A DNA stretch of 64,000 bases from TMED23 sp964639965 (GTDB taxonomy: Bacteria; Pseudomonadota; Alphaproteobacteria; Rhodospirillales; UBA2165): the NCBI GenBank assembly GCA_964639965.1, contig CAZXGI010000005.1:8524-72523 (forward strand), read 5' to 3'. The translations under genes were made by a program, and so were the position numbers. The notes under the pieces were generated by a model that made no database searches, was not told the DNA's origin, and saw only the letters and a list, made by a program, of their open reading frames with translations. Below, one piece after another: positions 36,074 through 45,801 of this stretch; the stretch's first letter is position 1, and every line of letters starts with the position of its first letter.

Positions 36074-37930
36074 TTAGTGCGGAGGTTTGTTTTTTTTATT
36101 ATACTTTAATTTTTCATCAAATAGTTCGGTTAAATTTTGCATCATCGTGCCACCTAACTCTTCTGCATCATTAATTGTTACTGCTCGGCGATAATAACGT
36201 GTAACATCATGGCCAATACCAATAGCGGTTAGTTCAATAGGTGTATAATTCTCAATATACTCAATAACGTCTCTTAAATGCCTTTCAAGGTAATTGCCGG
36301 GATTAACCGATAGTGTTGCATCGTCGACTGGAGCGCCATCTGATATCACCATTAAAATGCGGCGCTGTTCTGGTCGACCAATAAGCCTATTATAAGCCCA
36401 TAGCAGAGCCTCTCCATCTATATTTTCCTTGAGGAGACCTTCACGAAGCATTAGCCCTAGGTTCTTTCGTGATCGCCGCCAAGGAGCATCAGCTCCTTTA
36501 TAAATGATATGGCGAAGATCATTTAGTCGCCCAGGTTTAGCTGGTTTGTTAGCTGTAACCCAGTCTTCCCGTGATTGACCTCCTTTCCAGGCACGTGTTG
36601 TGAAACCAAGAACTTCAGCTTTTACGGCACAGCGTTCCAGAGTCCTTGAAATTATATCAGCACTCATTGCTGCAACAGAAATTGGGCGTCCTCTCATGGA
36701 TCCTGAATTGTCAATTAACAGTGTAACAACGGTATCTCTAAAGTTTGATTCATTCTCAACTTTATAGGAAAGAGGGTGCTGAGGGTCTGTTACAACCCGA
36801 GCTAAGCGGCCCGCATCTAAGATACCTTCCTCAAGATCAAATTCCCACCAGCGTTGTTGCTGTGCCATCAATTTACGTTGTAGGCGATTGGCTAGGCGGG
36901 AAACGACACCTTGCATATGCGATAGTTGCTGATCTAATTGGATCCGAAGCCGAGTTAGTTCTTCCGGTTCACATAATTCCTCCGCTGAAATAATCTCGTC
37001 GTACGTTGTTGAAAATGTCCGATAGCTATTAACCTTACTTTGGTTAAATTCAGGGTTTTGGGGTTGCCCATGCATTGCTGAGGAAGGATCTTCTTCAGCT
37101 TCCTCTCCCTCATCGCCCATATCCTCTATGTCTTCTAATGTATCAGGGTCAAGACCCTCAAAGTCCATGTCTTCGCTTTCACTGTCTTGATTTTGGCTAT
37201 CTTGTTCAAGGTCCGAGTTTTCTGACTGTTCTTCATCATTTGAGATTTCTTGGTCTTCATCATGGCCTTGTTCACCTTCACCTTCAGATTCTGAAGGAAG
37301 TTCAAGGTCTTCCAAAATATCTCTGATGGTTTTGCCAAACTCCTCCTGATCATGAAGAAGATTTTTTAGCTCTTTGATTTTATTCCCGGCTTTGTCTTCA
37401 ATCCAAGACCGCCAAGTGTTAATGAGTGGTTCTGCTGATTCTGGTGAGGGTTTCCCTGTTAGTCTTTCGCGTAATAAAAATCCAACGGCATCTGCAATTT
37501 GAGATTCGTCTCGTTCTGTTACTAGATGGTAACCTTTATCCCTGCAGCGGCTCTCATGATATTCGTCTAAGTTGGAAGCAACTCCTGCAAGTACCCGTGA
37601 ACCAAGTGTCTCGACACGGGCTTGTTCTGCGATTTCGAACAGTTCAGCACTATTTCCGCCGATTGGTCGTTGACGGCGAAAAGTTTTTGCGTCGTTATAG
37701 CGCAGCCTGAGGGCTATAGCATCTGCTTCACCACGAAGAACACCTAAATCTTCCTCTCCAAAGGTTCGCACTGGTGTTGGCAAGTGGGCTTGGCAGCCTT
37801 CCTCCGTTTGAGTTATACCATGAGCTCCTGGCGCAAATGCCACAGTAACGTTATCGCGGGCAGCAACCGCTTTAACAGCAGCTTCAGTTACACGTTTTAT
37901 AAGATCCTGTGTATTCTGATTTGCGGTCAT
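36074..37930 (-). CDS. cobT: Cobaltochelatase subunit CobT
   Basis: The 618-residue protein is the VWA-containing subunit of the aerobic cobaltochelatase that inserts cobalt into hydrogenobyrinic acid a,c-diamide. A central acidic stretch (about 205-285, rich in E and D) precedes a C-terminal VWA domain with the MIDAS motif LLIDNSGSMRG near residue 407. It follows cobS by 24 bp on the same strand. The large subunit cobN is not in the window. Confidence 0.95.
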   Translation of the reverse strand: MTANQNTQDLIKRVTEAAVKAVAARDNVTVAFAPGAHGITQTEEGCQAHLPTPVRTFGEEDLGVLRGEADAIALRLRYNDAKTFRRQRPIGGNSAELFEIAEQARVETLGSRVLAGVASNLDEYHESRCRDKGYHLVTERDESQIADAVGFLLRERLTGKPSPESAEPLINTWRSWIEDKAGNKIKELKNLLHDQEEFGKTIRDILEDLELPSESEGEGEQGHDEDQEISNDEEQSENSDLEQDSQNQDSESEDMDFEGLDPDTLEDIEDMGDEGEEAEEDPSSAMHGQPQNPEFNQSKVNSYRTFSTTYDEIISAEELCEPEELTRLRIQLDQQLSHMQGVVSRLANRLQRKLMAQQQRWWEFDLEEGILDAGRLARVVTDPQHPLSYKVENESNFRDTVVTLLIDNSGSMRGRPISVAAMSADIISRTLERCAVKAEVLGFTTRAWKGGQSREDWVTANKPAKPGRLNDLRHIIYKGADAPWRRSRKNLGLMLREGLLKENIDGEALLWAYNRLIGRPEQRRILMVISDGAPVDDATLSVNPGNYLERHLRDVIEYIENYTPIELTAIGIGHDVTRYYRRAVTINDAEELGGTMMQNLTELFDEKLKYNKKNKPPH

Positions 37931-37954
37931 AAAGAATCCTTTGATGTTTAAAAT

Positions 37955-38956
37955 CTAAGAAAGAGTTACGTTTGCCGCCGATTCAGGTAATTCCTCACCG
38001 AAACAACGCTGGTAATATTCAGCGATTATTGGACGTTCGATTTCGTCACATTTGTTTAAAAACGTTAAACGAAAGGCGAAGCCTATGTCACCAAAGATTT
38101 GCGCATTTTCTCCCCAAATTATGACAGTCCGAGGAGACATGACGGTAGAGATATCACCATTTATGAAGCCGGATCGCGTTAGATCTGCAAGTTCCACCAT
38201 CTTTTTGACAGTGTCTTGACCTTCGGAATTATCATAGGCTGGAACTTTGGCAAGTATAATTGCTTCTTCGGCATCATGTTCTAGATAATTCAGGGTGGTT
38301 ACAATATTCCAACGGTCCATTTGTCCTTGGTTAATCTGCTGGGTACCGTGATATAAGCCCGTAGTGTCCCCGAGGCCAACGGTATTTGATGTTGCAAAAA
38401 GACGGAAAAAGGAATGCGGTTTGATTACTTTGCTTTGGTCTAGTAAAGTTAATTTTCCTTCAACTTCGAGCACTCGCTGGATGACAAACATAACATCTGG
38501 GCGTCCGGCATCGTATTCGTCAAATACTAAGGCAGCTGGATTTTGTAAACACCAGGGTAGAATGCCTTCTTTAAATTCGGTAACTTGGTTGCCATCTTTT
38601 ATAACGATGGCGTCTTTTCCTATCAAATCTATTCGACTGATATGGCTATCTAGATTAACACGGATGCAAGGCCAGTTCATTCTGGCAGCAACCTGCTCGA
38701 TATGGGTAGATTTGCCGGTACCGTGATATCCTTGGATCATTACGCGGCGGTTATGAGAGAATCCAGCCAGAATTGCTAATGTTGTATCATGATCAAACTG
38801 ATATGTCTCGTCGACGACTGGTACGTACTCATTGCCTTTGCTAAATGCAGGTGCTTCCATGTCCGTCTCAATGCCAAATACTTGGCGTGCTGAAATAGAT
38901 ATGTCTGGTGCATCAAGCGGGAATACTCCCGCAACATTTAAATTGGTATCGTTCAT
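37955..38956 (-). CDS. cobS: Cobaltochelatase AAA+ subunit CobS
   Basis: The 333-residue ATPase has Walker A GYHGTGKSTHIEQ near residue 80, Walker B VFDEYDAGRPDV near residue 143, and a CobS-specific N-terminus. It forms rings with CobT and drives cobalt insertion by CobN. The order J-domain gene, cobS, cobT is typical of alphaproteobacteria. A B12-synthesis role fits the B12-dependent dehalogenase at 24859-27066, although the link is inferential. Confidence 0.96.
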   Translation of the reverse strand: MNDTNLNVAGVFPLDAPDISISARQVFGIETDMEAPAFSKGNEYVPVVDETYQFDHDTTLAILAGFSHNRRVMIQGYHGTGKSTHIEQVAARMNWPCIRVNLDSHISRIDLIGKDAIVIKDGNQVTEFKEGILPWCLQNPAALVFDEYDAGRPDVMFVIQRVLEVEGKLTLLDQSKVIKPHSFFRLFATSNTVGLGDTTGLYHGTQQINQGQMDRWNIVTTLNYLEHDAEEAIILAKVPAYDNSEGQDTVKKMVELADLTRSGFINGDISTVMSPRTVIIWGENAQIFGDIGFAFRLTFLNKCDEIERPIIAEYYQRCFGEELPESAANVTLS

Positions 38957-39018
38957 TTTATTTATTTCCGGTTGTTAGGTGTAAAATAGCCCAGACCTAA
39001 GGTCTAAATTTATTTGTG

Positions 39019-39645
39019 TTAATTATCTTTTAGTCGTCTCATGATTAATTCATAGGCCTCATTAATCTGTTTAAACCTTTCTTCTAACATCTTGTTTCCG
39101 CCGGTACTATCTGGATGATATTTTTTAACCAGCAATTTATAACGTGCTTTGATCTCTGAGGTTTTCATTAAAATATCAAAACCTAATATTGCGAGAGCTT
39201 TTTTCTCTTTTGGAGAAAGGGAATTTATAGCAACCTGTAGGGGAGGCCTTTTGAGAGCTTTCCCTTCGGAAAAAAAACTAAACGGGTCGTTATGATTTGC
39301 ATAATCCATTCCAAAACGTTCAAAACCAACATTTGTATCGTCGTTATTCAGTACCCCACGTCTTTGGCTTTCGCCCAATGGCCAAGTTGGTCTATTCCAC
39401 GTCGTGTCCGAACGGACTAAAGCATCAACTTCCTCATCGGACATGTCTTCATAATAGTTCCACGAGCTGTTGTAAATGCGAACATGCTCTAGGCAAAACC
39501 AACAATACTCACGGATCCTCTTTTTTGATTTTGGTGCGCGGTGTATTCCCTCTAATCTGCAGCTTGGCCAATCACAAGAACGGAAGCTAGGTTTTGAGAA
39601 ATTTTCAGTTTCCAGAACATATTTTTTTTCGATATTTTCTACCAT
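39019..39645 (-). CDS. J-domain protein (DnaJ-like) upstream of cobS
   Basis: The 208-residue protein has a C-terminal J domain (about 148-205) with the HPD motif in LVKKYHPDSTGG, the Hsp70-activating site. The N-terminal half has four cysteines (near residues 24, 29, 48 and 51) that could form a zinc site. Homologues next to cobS are common in alphaproteobacteria, and a role in chelatase folding is possible but unproven. Confidence 0.88.
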   Translation of the reverse strand: MVENIEKKYVLETENFSKPSFRSCDWPSCRLEGIHRAPKSKKRIREYCWFCLEHVRIYNSSWNYYEDMSDEEVDALVRSDTTWNRPTWPLGESQRRGVLNNDDTNVGFERFGMDYANHNDPFSFFSEGKALKRPPLQVAINSLSPKEKKALAILGFDILMKTSEIKARYKLLVKKYHPDSTGGNKMLEERFKQINEAYELIMRRLKDN

Positions 39646-39793
39646 AATATTAATATGGTGGCTTTTTTATTAGCTGACAAGTGACTGGGGCGAAATAATT
39701 AACAAGTAAATTCTGCTTTAAAGTCTATTATATATTTTCAAGTTAGAGCGTAGCAGGGTCAATATTATAATTAAAATATCAATGATCTTGTGC

Positions 39794-40372
39794 CTATTTA
39801 TGGTTATCATTTTCTTTACAGAATTCGGGCCAAAGTCGTTTGACATTTGCGCCATTAGCATCAAAGGCATGGCAGGTATCTATCAATGCCGGACGTTTAT
39901 TTTTTTCCTTGTAACTGTTGTTAGTACCTTTTTTTTCTCGCTCCTGTCGTGGAATTATTGCCTGATAGGCAGTAGTGGCAAGCGGGCCAGTAAGTAATTG
40001 ATTGATATGGGTACAACCTTTTATACCACCTAAAGTATTTTTAACGTTTCGTCCCCATCCGGTAGTAATTTTTAGCCCCTTGAGACCGGCAATGCGGTCG
40101 TTGACAATGGGGCAAATATTAAAGGGTGCTGACTCCGTTATTGCTTCCGCTTTATGAACTACAAGATCTGTATCAATAGTTAAACGAACAAGCATATCAT
40201 GGACGGGGGTTCCTGCGCTTACTTCGCCACGATCTAAATTAGCAAAGCTATATGTTTTTGTGTCAGTTATTCGACCTTCGATATCCCAAAGGCCATCTTC
40301 TCGTTCATATCCCATGCATCGAATTTTGCGAGTATGAATCAATTTTCTTTTCACCGGCTTTGATAATGGCAT
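39794..40372 (-). CDS. DUF2889 family protein
   Basis: The 192-residue protein matches the DUF2889 pattern, with RCMGYEREDGLWDIEGRITDTK at the start, PVHDMLVRLTID in the middle and LGGIKGCTHINQLL near residue 118. The function is unknown. The C-terminus is basic and low complexity. It is monocistronic, with 121 bp to the CorC-like gene. Confidence 0.85.
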   Translation of the reverse strand: MPLSKPVKRKLIHTRKIRCMGYEREDGLWDIEGRITDTKTYSFANLDRGEVSAGTPVHDMLVRLTIDTDLVVHKAEAITESAPFNICPIVNDRIAGLKGLKITTGWGRNVKNTLGGIKGCTHINQLLTGPLATTAYQAIIPRQEREKKGTNNSYKEKNKRPALIDTCHAFDANGANVKRLWPEFCKENDNHK

Positions 40373-40493
40373 ATTTATTCTCCGGAAAATAAGTTAGCTA
40401 AATCGTAACATAGCTTAGAATTCTTAGGTTAATAATAGTTTTCGGTCAAATGGGAGTTGATCAAAATGTTAATTTCAAAGATAGATTTAGGAG

Positions 40494-41753
40494 CTAACTC
40501 GGCGGAGTAATGCGGATTGTAGTTATTTGATTTCGATGGCGGCGAAGTATTTCAAAACGTAATCCGTAGAACATAAATGCTTGGCCTACCGCAGGAATAC
40601 GTCTAGATTCGTGCAAGATGATTCCTGCAACGGTCGTAGCTTCCTCATCTGGTAAATTCCATTCTAAATGACGGTTAAGATCGCGGATAGTAAAGCTACC
40701 TTCAACAATAAATGAACCATCGGATTGTGGCCGGAGGCTAGGCAAGGCAGTATCATGCTCGTCGGCAATATCACCAACTATTTCTTCTAAAATATCTTCT
40801 AATGTTACAATACCTTGTAGGCTGCCATATTCATCTACAACCAAAGCAAAATGTTCATGGCGATCACGGAAAGCTTGTAGTTGATCTAATAAGCGCGTAG
40901 TTTCAGGAATAAACCAAGCTTTCGATGATAGCGAAGCAATATCGATATTAAAATTGCCTTTGTTATTATATATTGCTCTCAGGACCTCTTTAGCATGAAT
41001 TACACCGATGACATTATCCGGTTGATTGCGCCACAATGGCAAACGAGTGTGTTGACTCGCTAAAACTTGATTAACGATATCTTCAGCTGAATCCTCAACA
41101 TTGATCATGGTAATAGTTTTACGGTGAATCATGATTTCACTAACATCTATTTCAGATAGGTCTAGAACGCTGCGAAGCATTGCACGCTCATTCCGTATGG
41201 TTTTACTATCATCTTCTCCGCTTTGGTGAAGTTCAATAGCGCCTCTCAACTCTTCTGTTGTAGAGGCGGTGTCTTCATCACTATCAAGTCGAATCCCAAT
41301 TATCCAAAGTGTATTTCGCGCTAATTTTTGTGTGGCAAAAGTTATTGGAGAAAATAAGAATACTATAGGACGAATAATTGGTGCGAGTTTTAGTGCTGTC
41401 CTATTTGCATTTTGTAATGCATACGTTTTAGGGAGAATTTCAGCAAACATAACCACAAGTGCTGTCATTATAATTGTTGCGTAGGCAATACCAGCTTCTC
41501 CAAAAAACCCAATCAACAGGCTTGTGGCTAGTGCTGAGGCCAGAATATTAACTAAGTTGTTGCCAATTAGAATAGCTCCAATTAGCATTCCTTTACGCTC
41601 GTGCAATTTGTTTACCGTCTGCGCACTCTTATTGCCCTTAGACTCGAGCTGGTGCATAAGAGGCCGCGATGCGACTGTGAGGGCTGTTTCTGAACCCGAG
41701 AAAAATGCTGATAAGAATAGTAACACAGCAATAGCAACGAGAGATATTATCAT
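40494..41753 (-). CDS. CorC/HlyC-type membrane protein (CNNM-CBS-CorC_HlyC)
   Basis: The 419-residue protein has an N-terminal four-segment CNNM/DUF21 membrane domain (about 1-170), a pair of CBS domains (about 205-325) and a C-terminal CorC_HlyC domain (about 340-415, RPQSDGSFIVEGSFTIRDLN). Such proteins export Mg2+ or act in metal homeostasis. It starts 18 bp after the aroB stop on the same strand, the frequent alphaproteobacterial order aroK-aroB-CorC. Confidence 0.92.
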   Translation of the reverse strand: MIISLVAIAVLLFLSAFFSGSETALTVASRPLMHQLESKGNKSAQTVNKLHERKGMLIGAILIGNNLVNILASALATSLLIGFFGEAGIAYATIIMTALVVMFAEILPKTYALQNANRTALKLAPIIRPIVFLFSPITFATQKLARNTLWIIGIRLDSDEDTASTTEELRGAIELHQSGEDDSKTIRNERAMLRSVLDLSEIDVSEIMIHRKTITMINVEDSAEDIVNQVLASQHTRLPLWRNQPDNVIGVIHAKEVLRAIYNNKGNFNIDIASLSSKAWFIPETTRLLDQLQAFRDRHEHFALVVDEYGSLQGIVTLEDILEEIVGDIADEHDTALPSLRPQSDGSFIVEGSFTIRDLNRHLEWNLPDEEATTVAGIILHESRRIPAVGQAFMFYGLRFEILRRHRNQITTIRITPPS

Positions 41754-41771
41754 GATAGACTCAATTTAAAG

Positions 41772-42896
41772 TTACAGTTTAGATTGCTCAAAAACAATTT
41801 GTACATCTTTCATTTTTATATTGGGGGCCAAGAAGCTTTTACCAATACCTTTTGTTAGAATAAAATTAACTTTACCATTCTTGATTTTTTTGTCTGATAG
41901 CATGTGGTTTAGGAGGGATTCTGTATTCCAGTCGAATTTACGTATATCGGATAAGTTGGTTGGCAATCCCACACCAGCAAAGTGCTTGCGGGTTCGTTCT
42001 GCGTCGGATTTAGGACATAATTTTAATAGAACGGATAGATCAAAAGCTAAGCAAATCCCAATACTAACCGCTTCACCGTGTAAAAGTCTGTCGCTGAATC
42101 CTGTTTCTGTTTCTAAGGCGTGGCCAAATGTATGGCCGAGGTTAAGTAATGTCCTTACGTTTTGTTCTGTCTCATCTTCCATGATAATTTCAGTTTTAGA
42201 TTTGCAACTTTTAAATATAGCCTTTTGAAGGAAATCCTTATATTTTTCATAGTTACCTTGGTAGAGAGTAGGGCCACAGTCTTCAAGCCAGGTAAAAAAT
42301 TCTGAATCATTGATTAAGCCATATTTTGCTACTTCAGCATAACCGGCTAGAACTTCTCTTCTTGGCAAACTGTCTATTGTATCAATGTCAGCTATTACTA
42401 TCCGTGGCTGATAAAATGCACCAATAAGGTTCTTACCATAACGACTATTAATACCCGTTTTGCCACCAACCGAACTGTCAACTTGAGATAAAAGCGTGGT
42501 TGGCACTTGAACAAAATCAATACCACGGAGAATAGAAGAGGCGACATAGCCAGTTAAGTCACCGATTACACCACCACCTAAGGCAATTAGAGCAACATTC
42601 CGATCAATTTTCATCCCCAAAATATTATTCGTTAGTTTTTCAAAGTAACTAATACTTTTGGTTTGTTCTCCAGGTGGCAATATAATCTTGCCAACATTTA
42701 TGCCTGTGATTTCTAATGAATCTGCTAGAGCGTCCAAATAAAGCGGGGCGACATTATCATCTGTTACGATTATAACACGCTCACTCCGTGTAGCTGATTT
42801 AATAAAATTTCCAGCTTTATTGAGCAGCTGGCTTCCGATGATTATTTCATAACTACGTTCACCCAACGATACGTTTATGCGTTCAAAATTTTTCAA
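41772..42896 (-). CDS. aroB: 3-dehydroquinate synthase
   Basis: The 374-residue enzyme makes 3-dehydroquinate from DAHP with NAD+ and a metal. The glycine-rich ALGGGVIGDLTGYVAS loop near residue 105, the zinc histidines in LNLGHTFGHALE and the LHGEAVSIG motif are present. It overlaps aroK by 4 bp. Confidence 0.97.
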   Translation of the reverse strand: MKNFERINVSLGERSYEIIIGSQLLNKAGNFIKSATRSERVIIVTDDNVAPLYLDALADSLEITGINVGKIILPPGEQTKSISYFEKLTNNILGMKIDRNVALIALGGGVIGDLTGYVASSILRGIDFVQVPTTLLSQVDSSVGGKTGINSRYGKNLIGAFYQPRIVIADIDTIDSLPRREVLAGYAEVAKYGLINDSEFFTWLEDCGPTLYQGNYEKYKDFLQKAIFKSCKSKTEIIMEDETEQNVRTLLNLGHTFGHALETETGFSDRLLHGEAVSIGICLAFDLSVLLKLCPKSDAERTRKHFAGVGLPTNLSDIRKFDWNTESLLNHMLSDKKIKNGKVNFILTKGIGKSFLAPNIKMKDVQIVFEQSKL

Positions 42897-43459
42897 TCGA
42901 CATCTTCTTTTGAGTTATAAGTTGCTAACAAATCAATTATCTTTTTTGCAGTTTTGGAAGCCGTTTCATTGCTGGCATCTATTACAAGCTCAGATTGAGC
43001 GTATACAGGATAGCGTTCCGCAATCAATTTAGATAATATTTCTCTTGTGTTACCCTTGTTTAGTAAAGGGCGGCTGCTTCGATGTTTTGTTCTCTCCACT
43101 AATAAATCTAAATCAGCCCGCAGCCAAATAGCAACACCATTTTTTTTCATTTTGTTTCGAATGCTGAGATCCATATACGCCCCTCCACCTGTTGCCAGTA
43201 CACAAGGCCGTTTACTCAATATACGCTCAATTACACGTCGCTCACCATCCCTAAAATATTTTTCACCAAACTGTTCAAAGATCTCTTGGATACTGTATCC
43301 AGAGGCTTTCTCGATTTCTATATCCGTATCAATAAATGGTAAACTTACTGACGATGCAATAATGCGTCCTAATTTTGTTTTACCTGCTCCCATTAGTCCA
43401 ACTAAAAAGATAAATTTATCTTTTGGCCAATTTGGTAGGTTAATAAATTCTTGTTTCAT
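42893..43459 (-). CDS. aroK: Shikimate kinase
   Basis: The 188-residue kinase has the P-loop GLMGAGKTK near residue 24, the substrate motif FIDTDIEIE and the Walker B-like VLATGGGAYMD. It phosphorylates shikimate in aromatic amino-acid synthesis. It leads the aroK-aroB pair and overlaps aroB by 4 bp. Confidence 0.96.
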   Translation of the reverse strand: MKQEFINLPNWPKDKFIFLVGLMGAGKTKLGRIIASSVSLPFIDTDIEIEKASGYSIQEIFEQFGEKYFRDGERRVIERILSKRPCVLATGGGAYMDLSIRNKMKKNGVAIWLRADLDLLVERTKHRSSRPLLNKGNTREILSKLIAERYPVYAQSELVIDASNETASKTAKKIIDLLATYNSKEDVD

Positions 43460-43646
43460 CTCATTTTTTGCCGTTTTATATATAGTTTGCAGGTATTTTA
43501 ATGCTAATTTTCCGAATTTGCCGAAATATTGCCATACTTTACCAATATCATTTATTTAATTTTAGTTTATTAGATGGTAAAAATTTCTTAACTATATAGA
43601 AAAGTAGCTTGTTCAGCTATATGTTGAATAACGGAAGTTTACACTT

Positions 43647-43787
43647 ATGAAAAATATCTCGCGTTTAGGGCTTTTATTATCTGCTATATTTATTATTGGA
43701 GCTATATTATTTTTGTCTAAATGGGAGATTCCAGCCCCAGTTATGGAAGTTGAAAAAGTTATATCAAATGATAAATTTCCTAAGTAG
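43647..43787 (+). CDS. Small single-pass membrane protein, conserved in alphaproteobacteria
   Basis: A 46-residue gene with a GGAAG ribosome site. It has one membrane segment (about residues 6-26) followed by a tail containing WEIPAPVMEVEKVI and ending NDKFPK. A W-(D/E)-IPAP-x-VEKVI tail recurs, as I recall, in small alphaproteobacterial proteins of unknown role. Its stop overlaps the start of the next gene by 20 bp, so the two are probably coupled. It faces away from aroK. Confidence 0.65.
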   Translation: MKNISRLGLLLSAIFIIGAILFLSKWEIPAPVMEVEKVISNDKFPK

Positions 43788-45681
43788 AAAAAGTCAATTG
43801 AGAAATTTTGCTTTAACTCTGCTAGCAAGTTTATTTTTTGCTAGTGCGATATTTACATCTGCGAATTCACAGGCTCTGACCGAGCAACCGACCCTTTTGA
43901 CGCCCAAAAAGAATTTGAAGTCATTAACGGAGAGTGAATTTTCGAAAGATAAATCTCCGTCTTTGACTTCTCCCAAGAAATTAAAGACACCTCCTTCTGC
44001 GCGTGTTCGTACTCCAATTAAAATAAATGTAGAAAAATTAGCGAAAATTGATAGTGATTCTGTAGGAACATTGACTGAAGAGCATGGGGGATTTGGCTTT
44101 AATATGTGGGAGGGAACAAATAGGTCTTTGGTTGAGAGATTGTTACCTAAATTACCTGTCAATTCTTCCTCGCGGACCATGCGTGCCCTGATGCGGCGTT
44201 TATTGCTAAGCTCAGCAAAATCACCCAAAGAAGTTAATGTAACAGGTAAAGGTTCATCCTCGGACCATTCTAATTTCCAAAGTTCTGATTCTAAAGGTGA
44301 GGGAAAATTACTTGTAATGCGCATTGAACGTTTATCCGCAATGGGGGATATAGATGGTGTTTACGACTTGGTGAAAGTAGCCCCTAATCGTTCTATTGAT
44401 CCAATCCTGTTGAAAAATGAGGTAGATATACTTTTTCTCTCGAATGATAATTCACGAGCCTGTGATTTAGTTTTGCGTCAAATTGGTAAAATAGAGGTAC
44501 CATATTGGCAAAAAGCATCAATTTATTGTCAGGCTCTTGCCGGAAACCATGATGAAGCGAATCTAGGGGCTAATCTGTTGCGTGAGATTGGTGAAAAAGA
44601 CGAAGTTTTTTATGGTTTGATAAATTCATTGACGGGAGTTGAGAAATATAAAATTACAAGTTTGCCCAATCCCACACCACTTCATTTTTCTATGATCCGT
44701 GCTGCTAAGATTAGATTACCAAAAGATGTTACTTCCTCTGGCAACCCTGCCGTGCTCAAAACCATAGCTACTAGCCCAAATGCTGAACCTGAGTTACGTG
44801 TTGAAACGGCTGAGCGCGCTGAATCGATAGGTGTATTAGATACCGAGGTGCTTCGGCAAATTTATGCTGGTGTTACATTTACTCAAGAATCTTTAGATAA
44901 TGCTTTGTCGCAAGCAATTACTGAGCGTACGGCCTTAAGTCGGGCGCTTCTTTACCGAAAGGCGATGATTGAAAATATTCCTAGCGCAAAAGTGGAAATT
45001 CTGAGCCAGGTATTTAAATTGGCAAGAGAAGTTGGGCTATTCCAATTAACATCTCGTGTTTATTATAAAATTTTAAAAAATTTACCTGCAACACAAGACC
45101 TGATTTGGTTTGCTCCTGAGGCGATGAGGGCTTTATTAGCAGCAGGCGATTCAGCCGCCGCACAAATCTGGCTTAACGTCATAAAAACGTCAGGTTTGGC
45201 TGATGAAAGAATAATTGGACTTCGCGATCAACTAGTTCCGTTAGCGAGGTTGAATGGGCAAATACCTGATGAGGAATGGGATAGCATAAAGATTGACAAT
45301 TGGTGGAATGCACTTGCGAACAAAAACGAGAACCCGATTGATACACGGTTAATCCATGCCCGTGCGACGTTACTGTACAACTTACTGGAGGCATTAGGAG
45401 ATAACGTTCCAGGGCACCGTTGGGAAGCCTTGTTAGATGGGCCGCCAAGATATACAACTATCATACCACAATCCGCCCTATGGCAGAAGCTGAGCCAAGC
45501 TGTTGACGGAGCCAAACGCGCAGAGGTCGTTCTATTTAGTTTACTGATGCTTGGTGAATTTGGGCCAACTCAAATCAATCCAATTGTCTTGCGTCAAGTC
45601 GTTATGAGCCTCAATCTTGTTGGCTTGTCAGTGGAAGCGCGCTCCCTTGCTCTAGAATCTGCGGTTGTTGCAGGACTTTAA
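43768..45681 (+). CDS. Exported repeat-helical protein, unknown
   Basis: The 637-residue protein starts at the ATG at 43768 (an upstream ATG at 43696 would add a non-hydrophobic leader). A signal peptide (RNFALTLLASLFFASAIF, cleaved after about NSQA) precedes a proline/lysine-rich linker to about residue 100. The rest is mostly helical, with many leucine-alanine segments resembling TPR-like solenoids. I do not recognise a named family. Its position between the small membrane protein and xerD recurs in alphaproteobacteria, as far as I know. It is probably envelope-associated. Confidence 0.65.
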   Translation: MINFLSRKSQLRNFALTLLASLFFASAIFTSANSQALTEQPTLLTPKKNLKSLTESEFSKDKSPSLTSPKKLKTPPSARVRTPIKINVEKLAKIDSDSVGTLTEEHGGFGFNMWEGTNRSLVERLLPKLPVNSSSRTMRALMRRLLLSSAKSPKEVNVTGKGSSSDHSNFQSSDSKGEGKLLVMRIERLSAMGDIDGVYDLVKVAPNRSIDPILLKNEVDILFLSNDNSRACDLVLRQIGKIEVPYWQKASIYCQALAGNHDEANLGANLLREIGEKDEVFYGLINSLTGVEKYKITSLPNPTPLHFSMIRAAKIRLPKDVTSSGNPAVLKTIATSPNAEPELRVETAERAESIGVLDTEVLRQIYAGVTFTQESLDNALSQAITERTALSRALLYRKAMIENIPSAKVEILSQVFKLAREVGLFQLTSRVYYKILKNLPATQDLIWFAPEAMRALLAAGDSAAAQIWLNVIKTSGLADERIIGLRDQLVPLARLNGQIPDEEWDSIKIDNWWNALANKNENPIDTRLIHARATLLYNLLEALGDNVPGHRWEALLDGPPRYTTIIPQSALWQKLSQAVDGAKRAEVVLFSLLMLGEFGPTQINPIVLRQVVMSLNLVGLSVEARSLALESAVVAGL

Positions 45682-45801
45682 TATTATCTAGATCAAAATG
45701 ATAGGTTTACCGATTTCTGTTCTTTGAATTGAATAGCTTAGATTTACATAGAAGGTGCAGTCTATTTGATTTTAGTTATTAACAGTTAACTATAATTGTT
45801 T

